NCBI GenBank assembly: GCA_025163595.1
Contig: CP104100.1
Coordinates: 3,348,001-3,412,000, forward strand
DNA from: Phaeobacter sp. G2
GTDB lineage: Bacteria > Pseudomonadota > Alphaproteobacteria > Rhodobacterales > Rhodobacteraceae
Direction: 5' to 3'
DNA: 64,000 nt
The position numbers were made by a program, and so were the translations under genes. The notes under the pieces were generated by a model. That model worked only from the letters and a program-made list of their open reading frames with translations, made no database searches and was not told the origin of the DNA. This document shows, in pieces, positions 41,185 through 51,429 of the stretch. Every line of letters begins with the position of its first letter. The first letter of the stretch is position 1.

Positions 41185-42570
41185 TCATCGCCGCTGAAAG
41201 GCGGGGGAGCAAAGCACCAGCCCAATCGCCTCACCCCGGGTTTCGGCCGCAGACGCCGCAAACTGCACCCGTGCATTGGCCCGCGCCCCCAGACAGTGTT
41301 GCGCAAAGCCTGCTGGATCCGGCAAGTCCTTCACCAGTCGCTGTGGCGCGGCCATGGCCCAGCGCAGCCGCGCCGAAAGCCCCTGCGGGGTGATCCAGGC
41401 GGTATCCGCCTCCTCCCAGCCATCCGGCCCCACGGGCGATTGCCAGTCCTGCCCCATGAGTTTCAACGGCGCGATAAAGCTGCGGCGGATCTGCTTTGGC
41501 TCCCACCCCGCCAAATGCGCTGGAGCAACCCCGAGTCCCCGGCAGGCAGAGGCGAGAAAATCAAAGGGGGGTTTCACATTACGCAGCTCTGGCATCCAGG
41601 ATGAGCCATGATTCAGCAGCGCTGCGTAGACCTGAAGCAGATCGCCATCGCTGTCGCGATAACTCGCACTCAGCGCCGCAACCAGATCCGGATCGGGCTG
41701 ATCTTGGGTGAAATGCACCGCCAGCTTCAAGGCAATATGATCGGCGGTCGCCGGATGGCGCGCCAGATCCCGCAGCACCTGCAGCACCGCTTCCAGCTTT
41801 GGCTCACCGCCGCCGTATACCCGGCCCAGAATGGTTTCTGCACCAGGCTCCGCCATCCGTTCATCAAAGACAAAGCCTTTTTCGATCCGGTAGCTGAGCC
41901 CGGTGAACAATTCGGCCAGTTGCCGCACGTCCTTTTGACCATAGGGGCCACCGACACCAAGGGTGTGCAGCTCCAGCACCTCGCGGGCCAGGTTTTCATT
42001 CAAGCCACCACGCCCGCCCTGCCGCCGCGACAGAGCGCTATTTCCCCCGCGCGAGCGAAATTGATCAAGGTAGTGCAGCATCAAAGGGTTGGTGAGCGCC
42101 GCGATCAACAGATCCTCAAAACGGCCGGTGATATTTGGCCGAATAGCGCTTTCGACATAGCCATAGGCCAGCGGTCGCATCGCCCTGTTCTTGCCCTTTG
42201 CGGTGAAATGATCCGCCCAGAACAGGGTCAGCCGCTCCCGCAAGCTGTCTTGTGTTGTCACATGTCGCAACACCAGCTGTCGAAACCACAGATCGCGCTG
42301 CTGCAGATACTCCCGCCGAAAGCGTTTAAAAGTCTTTGCCGCCAGTTTTGCCTCTGGCGTGCCACGCTTGCTGCGGTCGAGTTTGCGCAGCTTGGCAAAG
42401 ACACGTACCAAGGCCAGGGTCTCATCGGTTTTTGCGATCGGAAAGTGATCTGCGGCCCTGTCCGGCCCCTGCAGCCTGGCCAGCATCGTATCCACCGAAG
42501 GGACGGGCGCCAGTGTTGGCGACAAGCCGCTGCCAAAGCGTATTTCAGCCAACTGCGGATCAAATGCCAT
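41185..42570 (-). CDS. DUF1800 family protein
   Basis: A 461-aa protein of the DUF1800 family, with its signatures LTLFWADHFTAKGKNRAM, ALTNPLMLHYLDQFRSRGGN, LNENLAREVLELHTLGVGG, and DVRQLAELFTGLSY. No clear signal peptide is visible at the chosen start, so export may rely on its DUF1501 partner downstream. Function unknown. Confidence 0.92.
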   Translation of the reverse strand: MAFDPQLAEIRFGSGLSPTLAPVPSVDTMLARLQGPDRAADHFPIAKTDETLALVRVFAKLRKLDRSKRGTPEAKLAAKTFKRFRREYLQQRDLWFRQLVLRHVTTQDSLRERLTLFWADHFTAKGKNRAMRPLAYGYVESAIRPNITGRFEDLLIAALTNPLMLHYLDQFRSRGGNSALSRRQGGRGGLNENLAREVLELHTLGVGGPYGQKDVRQLAELFTGLSYRIEKGFVFDERMAEPGAETILGRVYGGGEPKLEAVLQVLRDLARHPATADHIALKLAVHFTQDQPDPDLVAALSASYRDSDGDLLQVYAALLNHGSSWMPELRNVKPPFDFLASACRGLGVAPAHLAGWEPKQIRRSFIAPLKLMGQDWQSPVGPDGWEEADTAWITPQGLSARLRWAMAAPQRLVKDLPDPAGFAQHCLGARANARVQFAASAAETRGEAIGLVLCSPAFQRR

Positions 42571-42871
42571 CGCCTTACTCCCCTGTTTGACCCGACCCGT
42601 CCCCGGATCACCTGTGGATCTCAGCTCACCCTAGGCTGTTGCCGTCAGATAGGCACCACGTTTTGTCGTAATCCGCGTGATCCAGCTCAGTAGTTGTTTC
42701 CAGGCACATTCCTCGGCCCTTAGATTGGGCGGCACGGCCCCCGCGCCCAGGGGCGCGCGCCCGGGGATGCTTTGGGCCAAATGAACAGGGCAACCAGTCT
42801 GGTTCAACGCGGTTTTGCCCCCCCGCAGGCTTGCGGGACAGGCGGCAAAAGGCAGGTAGAAGGGTAAGAGC
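42571..42871. other. Intergenic region between DUF1800 and aspS
   Basis: About 300 bases; GC-rich blocks (42730-42770, 42820-42840) with short inverted repeats but no T-tract and no convincing ORF. The promoter of the DUF1800-DUF1501 pair should lie in its left part, where no strong boxes were seen. Confidence 0.35.
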
Positions 42872-42907
42872 AAAAAAAGCCCCCCGAAAGCGGCGCTATC
42901 GGAGGGC
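42872..42907 (-). terminator. Rho-independent terminator of aspS
   Basis: A 9-bp stem with one mismatch (42879-42887 with 42899-42907) followed on the minus strand by seven T. Confidence 0.85.
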
Positions 42908-42932
42908 GGGGTCAAAGCTATTTCGGTGCGGC

Positions 42933-44786
42933 TTACTGGTCTTGTGGGATCACCCGCAGGCCGAGTTCCATCAGCTGGTCCGACATCGGCTCGGAGGGGG
43001 CCGACATCATCAGGTCTTCGGCGCGCTGGTTCATCGGGAACATGATGACCTCGCGGATGTTGGCCTCATCCGCCAGCAGCATCACCATCCGGTCGATACC
43101 GGCGGCGCAGCCACCGTGGGGCGGAGCGCCATACTGGAAGGCGTTGACCATGCCGCCAAAACGTTTTTCGACCTCGTCCTTGCCATAGCCGGCAATTTCG
43201 AAGGCCTTGAACATGATCTCAGGGCGGTGGTTCCGGATTGCGCCCGAGACCAGCTCGTAGCCATTGCAGGCCAGATCATACTGATAGCCCAGCACCTCAA
43301 GCGGGTTGCCGTCCAGCGCCTCCATACCGCCCTGGGGCATCGAGAAGGGGTTGTGCTCAAAGTCGATCTTGCCGGTTTCCTCGTCAGCCTCGTAGATCGG
43401 GAAGTCTACGACCCAGGCAAAGGCAAAGCGGTCTTTGTCGGTGAGGCCCAGTTCTTCGCCGATGACGTTACGGGCACGTCCTGCAACGCCTTCAAAGGCT
43501 TTGGGTTTGCCGCCAAGGAAAAAGGCGGCATCGCCCACGTCAAGCCCCAGCTGCTGGCGGATCGCCTCGGTGCGCTCGGGACCGATGTTCTTGGCCAGGG
43601 GGCCTGCGGCCTCGTTGCCCAGGGTGATCTCGCCGGATTTGACCAGGGCGTTGACCTCTTTGACGGTGATGCCGCGTTCCTGGGCAATGCTGTCGGGCGA
43701 CTGTTTACGCCAGAAGATATAGCCCATGCCGGGCAGACCTTCTTTTTGCGCAAAGGCGTTCATCCGGTCGCAGAACTTGCGGCTGCCGCCTGTGGGGGCT
43801 GGGATGGCGCGCACTTCGGTGCCGTCCTGCTCCAGCAGTTTGGCAAAGATGGCAAAGCCGGAGCCGGCAAAATGCTCTGAGACCACCTGCATCTTGATCG
43901 GGTTGCGCAGGTCGGGCTTGTCCGAGCCATACCACAGCGCTGCGTCGCGGTAGGAAATCTGCGGCCAGTCTGTGTCGACCTTGCGACCACCGCCGAACTC
44001 CTCAAAGACGCCCTGCATCACCGGCTGGATGGTGTCAAAGACATCCTGCTGGGTGACAAAGGACATTTCCAGGTCGAGCTGGTAAAAATCGGTGGGCGAG
44101 CGGTCGGCGCGCGGGTCTTCGTCGCGGAAGCAAGGCGCGATCTGGAAATATTTGTCAAAGCCCGAGACCATCATCAGCTGTTTGAACTGCTGTGGCGCCT
44201 GCGGCAGCGCGTAGAACTTGCCCGGGTGCAGACGCGAGGGCACCAGGAAATCACGGGCGCCTTCGGGAGAGGACGCGGTAATGATCGGGGTTTGGTACTC
44301 ATTAAAGCCCTTGTCCCACATGCGCTTGCGGATGGATTGCACCATGTTGGAGCGCAACAGCATGTTCTGCTGCATCTTTTCGCGACGTAGGTCGAGGTAG
44401 CGATAGCGCAGGCGGGTTTCTTCCGGGTATTCCTGCTCGCCAAAGACCATCAGCGGCAGCTCTTCGGCTTTGCCGAGGATCTCGATATCGCGGATAAAGA
44501 CCTCGATCTCACCGGTGGGCAGCTTGTCGTTCACCAGGCTTGCGTCGCGGGCCAAAACGTTGCCGTCGATGCGGATACACCACTCAGAGCGCACCTTTTC
44601 GATCTCGGCAAAAACCGGGCTGTCGGGATCCGCCATCACCTGGGTAATGCCATAGTGGTCGCGCAGGTCGATGAACAGCAAACCGCCATGATCGCGGACA
44701 CGATGGACCCAGCCGGAAAGGCGAACAGTGTCGCCGACGTTGGATTTGTTCAGTTCGGCGCAGGTATGGCTGCGATAGGCGTGCAT
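42933..44786 (-). CDS. aspS: Aspartate--tRNA ligase
   Basis: A 617-aa class II synthetase, full length for the bacterial type. It starts with the OB-fold anticodon domain ([21 protein letters not shown]), then motif 1 and motif 2 ([19 protein letters not shown]) and the motif 3 ATP site GIDRMVMLL, with the GAD insertion domain between. Many alphaproteobacteria use a non-discriminating AspRS with GatCAB; which kind this is cannot be told here. ATG 44786 follows AAAGG. Confidence 0.97.
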   Translation of the reverse strand: MHAYRSHTCAELNKSNVGDTVRLSGWVHRVRDHGGLLFIDLRDHYGITQVMADPDSPVFAEIEKVRSEWCIRIDGNVLARDASLVNDKLPTGEIEVFIRDIEILGKAEELPLMVFGEQEYPEETRLRYRYLDLRREKMQQNMLLRSNMVQSIRKRMWDKGFNEYQTPIITASSPEGARDFLVPSRLHPGKFYALPQAPQQFKQLMMVSGFDKYFQIAPCFRDEDPRADRSPTDFYQLDLEMSFVTQQDVFDTIQPVMQGVFEEFGGGRKVDTDWPQISYRDAALWYGSDKPDLRNPIKMQVVSEHFAGSGFAIFAKLLEQDGTEVRAIPAPTGGSRKFCDRMNAFAQKEGLPGMGYIFWRKQSPDSIAQERGITVKEVNALVKSGEITLGNEAAGPLAKNIGPERTEAIRQQLGLDVGDAAFFLGGKPKAFEGVAGRARNVIGEELGLTDKDRFAFAWVVDFPIYEADEETGKIDFEHNPFSMPQGGMEALDGNPLEVLGYQYDLACNGYELVSGAIRNHRPEIMFKAFEIAGYGKDEVEKRFGGMVNAFQYGAPPHGGCAAGIDRMVMLLADEANIREVIMFPMNQRAEDLMMSAPSEPMSDQLMELGLRVIPQDQ

Positions 44787-44884
44787 GGCGTGACCTTTCG
44801 GTATGCGGGTCTAGTCGTGGGGCGGGCCGTCATTCGGAGTATGCGCATTGGCACGCTGAATTCGGCGCAGAATTCGTCTGGGCC

Positions 44885-44913
44885 GATACACAGGGTTGTG
44901 TCGCTGTTGTCAA
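44885..44913 (-). promoter_or_regulatory. Predicted sigma-70 promoter of aspS
   Basis: Minus strand: perfect -35 TTGACA (44908-44913), 17 bases, weak -10 TGTATC (44885-44890), about 100 bases upstream of aspS. Confidence 0.4.
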
Positions 44914-45020
44914 GCAATGTGCGACGTTTTCCCCCTATTGAGCGCACAGATTGATGGTCCAGAGCAAGCGTAGATGGGATCCCCTTTGCAAGGTAGCGCT
45001 CCCGCAGCCCCTGAAACCCT

Positions 45021-45230
45021 GCCGCCAAGGCGGCACCGCTGTCGGGCTTTGGGCCCGGCGCCGCGCCTGGGGCGCGGCGCTGTTGGCGCCTTACAGTTTT
45101 GTTTCGTTCCAATACCACTGGCGATCACAGAGCAACCGCAGCGCGCCACAGGCGCGCTGCCACCCCCAAAGCGCAGGCCTGGTCCGGCGCCAGCCGGGCA
45201 TGGCCTGCGCGCGGGAGCTCCCCCCTTTTT
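45021..45230. repeat. Stacked-hairpin intergenic repeat, copy C
   Basis: Three perfect hairpins: 6 bp at 45021-45034, 10 bp at 45058-45080 (after GGGCCCGGCG) and 10 bp at 45138-45160. The block ends in GGGAGCTCCCCCC (45213-45225) and TTTTTT. Components and order resemble copies A and B. It occupies most of the space between aspS and pabC (44787-45239). Confidence 0.7.
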
Positions 45231-45239
45231 TGTGAACAC

Positions 45240-45926
45240 TTAGGCCAGCAGGTCTGGTGACCGTTGGTAGGCTACCGGAATCTCGCCACGCAGGGAATTG
45301 CCCAAGGTAACCGCCTGGGCCTGCCGCAGATCACCCAGGGTGACCACCTGTTCGACGACCTGCCCCCTGTGCAGCAAGTCCTGGCGCAACACCCCAGGCA
45401 GCACCCCCGAAGACAGCGGTGGGGTCACGCGCCTGCCAGAGCGCAGAGTTACAAAGAGGTTTGTTATCGTGCCTTCACATATTTCGCCGCGCTCATTCAA
45501 AAACACCAGCTCATCAAGCCCGGGCGGCATCTCTTGCCGCACCCGATCATAGAGCCCGCGACAGGTGGTTTTATGGCGCAGAAACACATCATCCGACCGG
45601 AGTGTACTGGCAGCAATGGCAAATCGCCACTGTGCGGGGCTGGGGGGCATCGCTGCGCTTTCCAGGGCCAAACTACCATCCATCGCCAGTGTCAGACGAC
45701 AACGCAGCGCAGTTCTATGATCCGCCAGCGCTGCAATCTGCTGCTCGGCCCGCTGCCGGTCAAAGCCGATTGAAAATACCTGTGCCGAGGCCGCCATACG
45801 CGCCAGGTGCAGGTTTTGGCGGATTGCCCCCTGCCCCGGATAATGGCCAAAGGTCTCGATCAGGCGGAAACTGGCATCTTCTTTGAGGGCTGCGAGGACA
45901 TCAGCTGGGCAAAACGCGCTTTCCAT
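45240..45926 (-). CDS. pabC: Aminotransferase class IV (probable aminodeoxychorismate lyase)
   Basis: A 228-aa PLP enzyme of fold type IV that would release 4-aminobenzoate from aminodeoxychorismate for folate. The PLP lysine lies in FLRHKTTCRGLYDRVRQ, and NERGEICEGTITNLFV is the class IV signature. Its start ATG 45926 has GAGGAAG upstream and lies 67 bases inside pabB; no later start keeps the conserved FRLIETF segment. The pabB linkage fixes the assignment. Confidence 0.85.
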   Translation of the reverse strand: MESAFCPADVLAALKEDASFRLIETFGHYPGQGAIRQNLHLARMAASAQVFSIGFDRQRAEQQIAALADHRTALRCRLTLAMDGSLALESAAMPPSPAQWRFAIAASTLRSDDVFLRHKTTCRGLYDRVRQEMPPGLDELVFLNERGEICEGTITNLFVTLRSGRRVTPPLSSGVLPGVLRQDLLHRGQVVEQVVTLGDLRQAQAVTLGNSLRGEIPVAYQRSPDLLA

Positions 45927-47086
45927 AGGGCTTCCTCATACTCCGATTGGGCGGTACTGTCCCAGACCACACCGCCACCGACATTCAATCTGGCCTGTCC
46001 CTCCTCAACCATCAGCGTGCGAATGCCGACGTTAAAGCTGCTGGCCCCATCCGGAGCCATCCAGCCGATGCTGCCACAATAGATGTCGCGCGCCCAGGGC
46101 TCCAGCTCTGACAGGATCTCCATCGCGCGGATTTTGGGTGCCCCGGTGATCGAACCGCAGGGAAACAGCGCCTGCAGGATCTGTCCCAGCCCCACACCGG
46201 GGCGCAGCTGCGCCTGCACCGTCGAGACCATCTGATGCACCGTGGCGTAGCTCTCTACCGCAAAGAGTTCGGGTACAGTGACCGAGCCCAGTTTGGCAAT
46301 GCGCGAGATATCATTGCGCAACAGATCCACGATCATCAGATTTTCGGCGCGGTTCTTTTCGTCCTGTCGCAAAAAATCCCGCGCTTTTTGATCCGCAACC
46401 GGATCGGCGCTGCGCGGCTGGGTGCCTTTCATCGGCCGTGTCTCAATCCGCCCCTCCGCATCGGTGCGGAAAAACAGCTCGGGTGAGCGCGACAGCAGAT
46501 CTGGCAATCCCTCCTGCAGCACCAGGGCACCGTGGTCCACCTGCTGGCGTGCCGCCAAAGCCGCATACAGATCTTCCGTGCGGCCCCTGACAACTGCATC
46601 AATCGGGAAGGTCAGATTGGCCTGATAGATATCCCCCGCCCCGATGGCCGCCTTCACCACGGCAAAGGCCTCGGCGTAGGTGGCAAAACCCCAGCGGGGC
46701 CGCAGCTCGCCCAGACTACGCAAGCCCCCCAGGCCAGCAAATTCCCCGCGCGCGGGGGGCTCTGGCTGGTGTTTCGCGCGCGAAACAACCTGCGGCTGCG
46801 TATAGACACCAAAACACAGCAGTGGCAGGCGACGGTCCGCGGGCATCCGCTGCGCCAGGCTGGGCTCCAGCGCATAGCCCAGCTCATAGGTGGCGTAGCC
46901 TGCCAGCCAATGCCCCTGCTGCTGCACCGCCTCCAGGGCGGCCAGTGCTGCGGGCACCTGCTGGGCAGAATCAGCGCGGATCACCCGCAGGGGATTGCAA
47001 AACTGCACCCCCTGCCCCCGGCGTTTCCCCCGTGGATTCCCCAGGTGTTTCCACTGATCTGGTCCCTGATCAAAACGGATCTGCAC
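45860..47086 (-). CDS. pabB: Aminodeoxychorismate synthase component I
   Basis: A 408-aa chorismate-binding enzyme that aminates chorismate for 4-aminobenzoate synthesis. Conserved features include the GYATYELGYALEP N-terminal segment, GDIYQANLTFPI, the catalytic-lysine motif RPMKGTQPRS, AENLMIVDLLRNDISRI and FPCGSITGAPKIRAMEI. There is no fused amidotransferase, so PabA must be encoded elsewhere. The 3' end overlaps pabC by 67 bases. Confidence 0.92.
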   Translation of the reverse strand: MQIRFDQGPDQWKHLGNPRGKRRGQGVQFCNPLRVIRADSAQQVPAALAALEAVQQQGHWLAGYATYELGYALEPSLAQRMPADRRLPLLCFGVYTQPQVVSRAKHQPEPPARGEFAGLGGLRSLGELRPRWGFATYAEAFAVVKAAIGAGDIYQANLTFPIDAVVRGRTEDLYAALAARQQVDHGALVLQEGLPDLLSRSPELFFRTDAEGRIETRPMKGTQPRSADPVADQKARDFLRQDEKNRAENLMIVDLLRNDISRIAKLGSVTVPELFAVESYATVHQMVSTVQAQLRPGVGLGQILQALFPCGSITGAPKIRAMEILSELEPWARDIYCGSIGWMAPDGASSFNVGIRTLMVEEGQARLNVGGGVVWDSTAQSEYEEALWKARFAQLMSSQPSKKMPVSA

Positions 47087-47134
47087 AGATCACCTCTCAA
47101 ATTTCGGTTATTTCTCTTGCCTCCGCATATATCC

Positions 47135-47149
47135 GTTCGCTATGCGAAC
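47135..47149. promoter_or_regulatory. Perfect dyad in the pabB-carB spacer
   Basis: GTTCGC and GCGAAC around TAT (15 bases), in the divergent promoter region. The form fits an operator; the regulator is unknown. Confidence 0.4.
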
Positions 47150-47329
47150 AAAAGCCATAAAAGCGGCAATTCGAAGCGCGTGTCCGATCCCTCTTGCACC
47201 TTTTTGCGCTACCCCTATAACGCAGGACAATTTGGGCGCTTGGGGCTGCCCGACTCGCCTAACGATCTCTGACCGACCTGAGCACACCGCTTGGGCCTGC
47301 CGCTCGCACATAACGAAGGAAGCTTACCC

Positions 47330-50300
47330 ATGCCAAAAAGAACCGACATCCAGTCGATCATGATCATTGGTGCGGGGCCCATCATCATTGGGCAGGCCTG
47401 CGAATTCGACTATTCCGGCGCCCAGGCCTGTAAGGCCCTCAAGGAAGAGGGCTACCGGGTTATCCTGGTGAACTCGAACCCCGCCACCATCATGACCGAC
47501 CCCGGTCTGGCGGATGCCACCTATATCGAACCCATCACCCCCGAGGTGGTCGCCAAGATCATCGAGAAAGAGCGCCCCGACGCGCTGCTGCCCACCATGG
47601 GCGGACAAACCGGCCTCAACACCTCGCTGGCGCTGGAAGAAATGGGCGTGCTGGAAGAATTTGGCGTCGAAATGATCGGCGCCACCCGCGAAGCCATCGA
47701 GATGGCCGAGGATCGCAAACTGTTCCGCGATGCCATGGACCGTCTGGGCATTGAAAACCCCCGTGCCACCATCGTCACCGCGCCAAAGCTGGAAGACGGC
47801 AAAGCCGACCTGAATGAGGGCGTGCGCATCGCCTTGGAAACGCTCGAAGATATCGGCTTGCCAGCAATCATCCGCCCCGCCTTTACCATGGGGGGCACTG
47901 GCGGTGGCGTTGCCTATAACCGGGAAGACTACGAGCACTTCTGCCGCACCGGCATGGATGCCTCGCCGGTCAATCAGATCCTGGTCGACGAGAGCCTGCT
48001 GGGCTGGAAAGAATTTGAGATGGAGGTGGTCCGCGACAAGGCGGATAACGCCATCATCGTCTGCGCCATTGAAAACATCGACCCCATGGGCGTGCACACC
48101 GGGGATTCGATCACCGTGGCCCCGGCGCTGACGCTGACGGATAAAGAATACCAGATCATGCGGACCCATTCGATCAACGTGCTGCGTGAGATCGGTGTCG
48201 AAACTGGCGGCTCCAACGTGCAATGGGCGGTGAACCCTGCTGATGGCCGTATGGTGGTCATTGAAATGAACCCACGGGTGTCGCGCTCCTCTGCGCTGGC
48301 CTCCAAGGCCACCGGCTTCCCGATTGCCAAGATCGCCGCCAAACTGGCGGTCGGCTACACCCTGGACGAGCTGGACAACGACATCACCAAAGTCACACCG
48401 GCCTCGTTTGAGCCCTCGATCGACTATGTCGTCACCAAGATCCCAAAATTCGCCTTTGAGAAATTCCCCGGCTCCGAGCCCTATCTGACCACCGCGATGA
48501 AATCCGTGGGCGAGGCCATGTCTATTGGCCGCACCATCCACGAATCGATGCAAAAGGCGCTGGCCTCGATGGAATCGGGTCTCACCGGCTTTGATGAGGT
48601 TGAAATCCCCGGCCTGACCATTGGCACCTGGGACATTGCGACCGACAAGGCTGCGGTGATCAAGGCGATCAGCCAGCAAACCCCGGACCGGCTGCGCACC
48701 ATCGCCCAGGCGATGCGCCATGGGCTGACCAATGACGAGATCCACAGCGTCACCAAATTCGACCCCTGGTTCCTCGACCGTATCCGCGAAATCATTGACG
48801 CCGAAGCAGAGGTCCGCAGCAACGGCCTGCCCGCAGGTGAGAAAGCTCTGCGTCACCTCAAAATGCTTGGCTTTACCGATGCCCGCCTAGCCAATCTGAC
48901 CGAAGCTTCGGAAAAATCCGTGCGCGATGCGCGGGTGGCCCAGGGCGTCACCGCTGTGTTCAAACGCATCGACACCTGCGCCGCCGAGTTCGAGGCCCAG
49001 ACCCCCTATATGTATTCCACCTACGAGGCCCCGATGATGGGCGAAGTGGAATGTGAGGCGCGGCCTTCGGATCGCAAAAAGGTCGTCATTCTGGGCGGTG
49101 GTCCCAACCGGATCGGTCAGGGCATCGAGTTTGACTACTGCTGCTGCCACGCCTGCTATGCGCTGACGGATGCGGGCTATGAAACCATCATGGTCAACTG
49201 CAACCCTGAAACAGTGTCGACCGACTATGACACCTCGGACCGTTTGTATTTTGAACCGCTGACCTTTGAACATGTGATGGAAATCCTGCGGGTTGAGCAG
49301 GAAAACGGCACCCTGCACGGGGTCATCGTCCAGTTTGGCGGTCAGACGCCGCTGAAACTGGCCAATGCGCTGCAGGACGAGGGCATTCCGATCCTGGGCA
49401 CCACCCCAGACGCCATCGACCTGGCAGAAGACCGCGAGCGCTTCCAGGAGCTGGTCAACAACCTCGGCCTCAAGCAGCCCCATAACGGCATTGCCTCGAC
49501 AGATGCGCAAGCGCTGGAAATCGCGGAAGAAATCGGCTTCCCGCTGGTCATTCGCCCCTCGTATGTTTTGGGGGGCCGGGCGATGGAAATCGTGCGCGAC
49601 ATGGATCAGCTGCGCCGCTACATCGCCGAGGCGGTGGTGGTGTCCGGTGACAGCCCGGTGCTGCTGGACAGCTACCTGTCTGGCGCGGTGGAACTGGACG
49701 TGGATGCGATCTGCGACGGCACTGACGTGCATGTGGCAGGCATCATGCAACACATTGAAGAGGCCGGCGTGCACTCGGGTGATAGTGCCTGCTCGCTGCC
49801 GCCCTACTCCCTGTCCAAGGACGTAATCGAAGAAATCAAGACCCAGACCTATGCGCTGGCCAAGGCGCTGAATGTTGTCGGCCTGATGAACATCCAGTTT
49901 GCAATCAAGGACGGGGTGATCTTCCTGATCGAGGTCAACCCCCGCGCCAGCCGTACCGTGCCCTTTGTGGCCAAGGCCACCGACAGCGCCATCGCCTCCA
50001 TCGCGGCCCGCGTCATGGCAGGTGAAAAGCTCACCGCCTTCCCGCACCGTGGCCCCTACAAGCCCGATGCGGGCTATGATGTGGACACCCCAATGGCGGA
50101 TCCGATGACCCTGGCCGATCCCGATATGCCCTGGTTCTCGGTCAAAGAGGCGGTGCTGCCCTTTGCCCGCTTCCCCGGCGTTGACACCCTGTTGGGGCCA
50201 GAAATGCGCTCGACGGGTGAAGTCATGGGCTGGGACCGCGATTTCCCGCGGGCCTTCCTCAAGGCGCAGATGGGGGCCGGCATGGTGCTGCCAAGCGAGG

Positions 50301-50686
50301 GCCGTGCCTTTATCTCGATCAAGGACGCCGACAAGGGCGCACCAATGCTGGAAGCGGCCAATGTGCTGATCGAGCAAGGCTTTACCCTGATGGCCACTGG
50401 TGGCACCCACAAATGGCTGGACGGTCACGGCGTCGCCTGTGAGCTGGTCAACAAAGTCTATGAAGGCCGCCCCCATGTGGTGGACCTGCTGAAAGACGGC
50501 CATGTGCAGCTGTTGATGAACACCACCGAGGGCGCCCAGGCTGTGGAAGACAGCAAGGAAATGCGTTCAGTCGCGCTGTATGACAAGATCCCCTACTTCA
50601 CCACCGCCGCCGCCTCGAATGCGGCTGCGCTGGCGATCAAGGCCCAGGCCGAAGGCGATGTGGAAGTGAAGAGCCTACAGGGCTAA
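47330..50686 (+). CDS. carB: Carbamoyl-phosphate synthase large subunit
   Basis: Makes carbamoyl phosphate for arginine and pyrimidines. The 1118-aa protein has the two ATP-grasp halves ([20 protein letters not shown] at the start, [20 protein letters not shown] near residue 585) and a C-terminal allosteric MGS-like domain ([14 protein letters not shown]). It is about 45 residues longer than the E. coli enzyme, usual for alphaproteobacteria. ATG 47330 follows GAAGGAAG. carA is not adjacent. Confidence 0.97.
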   Translation: MPKRTDIQSIMIIGAGPIIIGQACEFDYSGAQACKALKEEGYRVILVNSNPATIMTDPGLADATYIEPITPEVVAKIIEKERPDALLPTMGGQTGLNTSLALEEMGVLEEFGVEMIGATREAIEMAEDRKLFRDAMDRLGIENPRATIVTAPKLEDGKADLNEGVRIALETLEDIGLPAIIRPAFTMGGTGGGVAYNREDYEHFCRTGMDASPVNQILVDESLLGWKEFEMEVVRDKADNAIIVCAIENIDPMGVHTGDSITVAPALTLTDKEYQIMRTHSINVLREIGVETGGSNVQWAVNPADGRMVVIEMNPRVSRSSALASKATGFPIAKIAAKLAVGYTLDELDNDITKVTPASFEPSIDYVVTKIPKFAFEKFPGSEPYLTTAMKSVGEAMSIGRTIHESMQKALASMESGLTGFDEVEIPGLTIGTWDIATDKAAVIKAISQQTPDRLRTIAQAMRHGLTNDEIHSVTKFDPWFLDRIREIIDAEAEVRSNGLPAGEKALRHLKMLGFTDARLANLTEASEKSVRDARVAQGVTAVFKRIDTCAAEFEAQTPYMYSTYEAPMMGEVECEARPSDRKKVVILGGGPNRIGQGIEFDYCCCHACYALTDAGYETIMVNCNPETVSTDYDTSDRLYFEPLTFEHVMEILRVEQENGTLHGVIVQFGGQTPLKLANALQDEGIPILGTTPDAIDLAEDRERFQELVNNLGLKQPHNGIASTDAQALEIAEEIGFPLVIRPSYVLGGRAMEIVRDMDQLRRYIAEAVVVSGDSPVLLDSYLSGAVELDVDAICDGTDVHVAGIMQHIEEAGVHSGDSACSLPPYSLSKDVIEEIKTQTYALAKALNVVGLMNIQFAIKDGVIFLIEVNPRASRTVPFVAKATDSAIASIAARVMAGEKLTAFPHRGPYKPDAGYDVDTPMADPMTLADPDMPWFSVKEAVLPFARFPGVDTLLGPEMRSTGEVMGWDRDFPRAFLKAQMGAGMVLPSEGRAFISIKDADKGAPMLEAANVLIEQGFTLMATGGTHKWLDGHGVACELVNKVYEGRPHVVDLLKDGHVQLLMNTTEGAQAVEDSKEMRSVALYDKIPYFTTAAASNAAALAIKAQAEGDVEVKSLQG

Positions 50687-50713
50687 CCGGCACCACTACC
50701 AAGCAAGACTATC

Positions 50714-50748
50714 AAACCCCGGTTCATTGAGCCGGGGTTTCGTTTTTT
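50714..50748 (+). terminator. Rho-independent terminator of carB
   Basis: AAACCCCGG and CCGGGGTTT pair over 9 bp, then CGTTTTTT. The loop contains the stop codon of the opposite gene. Confidence 0.85.
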
Positions 50749-51233
50749 GGCTGGTCCCAATCCTGGCCTTCAAAGCTTTGTGTAAATCGCGCGCCGTTAA
50801 ATGTATGGGTGCAGCAGGGGCACCAGGGCTTCATCTGATCCACCGTCAATTCGGGATCGACCAGCGCGAGGCGATTGTCCTCATCGACAAACAGGCCGCT
50901 GAAATAGGTGCTTTCCCCCGTGCGCACGTAGCGTTCGCCATCCTCTGGCTGCAGCGCAACCATCCTGAAAATGGGGTCTTCCGTGTCAAGCCGCGCCACC
51001 GCTTCGCTATAGACATCATCCCAGTCCTGCCCCACCTTTGACAGCAAGAACCTATACAGCGGCGTGTAGTCCAACCCGTGGCGGTGTTTCTTATGCATCG
51101 ACCCGCGCGAGGAGGCATTTCTCTTGGTCTCCTTGGTGTTGCGCTCCCAGCGGGACTTTCCACCATCACCATGCTCAACCCGGTGAGTTTTGGTGTTCAC
51201 CCGCCGAAACAGTGGTTTTTTCTCTGGCCTCAT
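50724..51233 (-). CDS. Hypothetical protein with a CPCC motif
   Basis: A 169-aa cytoplasmic protein of no family I recognise. The first 50 residues are very basic (Lys/Arg-rich, ending MHKKHRHGLDYTPLYRF), the middle is acidic and mixed (DWDDVYSEAVARLDTEDPIF), and the end has PWCPCCTHTFNGARF with Cys138, Cys140 and Cys141, possibly a metal site. ATG 51233 has GCAGGAG upstream. A tandem array of a 21-bp repeat starts 80 bases upstream. Its 3' end runs into the carB terminator. Confidence 0.7.
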   Translation of the reverse strand: MRPEKKPLFRRVNTKTHRVEHGDGGKSRWERNTKETKRNASSRGSMHKKHRHGLDYTPLYRFLLSKVGQDWDDVYSEAVARLDTEDPIFRMVALQPEDGERYVRTGESTYFSGLFVDEDNRLALVDPELTVDQMKPWCPCCTHTFNGARFTQSFEGQDWDQPKNETPAQ

Positions 51234-51313
51234 GGGGGAACTCCTGCGTCCATCAGTCTTACAGGCCAAGATACTAACCTCGCTGCACAAAGAAACAACG
51301 CCCGCCGGTTTTA

Positions 51314-51391
51314 CCTTGGTCAGACGCATGTTTGCTTTGGTCAGACGCGTGTTTGCCTTGGTCAGACCCGTGTTTGCCTTGGTCAGACCCA
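51314..51391. repeat. Tandem array of a 21-bp repeat
   Basis: Four units: CCTTGGTCAGACGCATGTTTG (51314-51334) with variants at 51335-51355 and 51356-51376, and a partial unit at 51377-51391. The core TTGGTCAGAC is unchanged in all. The unit length equals two helical turns. It lies upstream of the CPCC gene and downstream of the carbonic anhydrase stop. Confidence 0.9.
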
Positions 51392-51429
51392 ATGGCCGGA
51401 TCTGACTGGGGCGCGGATCAGTCTGGGGG

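Noticed and set aside
47324-50503. Two very long open frames (510 and 538 codons) on the minus strand of carB
   Set aside because: They are exact antisense shadows of carB with His/Gly/Asp-rich, family-free translations, caused by the GC-rich codon use of carB.
51314-51391. CRISPR array
   Set aside because: The units are 21 bases, directly adjacent, with no spacers; there are no cas genes in the window. The same holds for 63279-63334.
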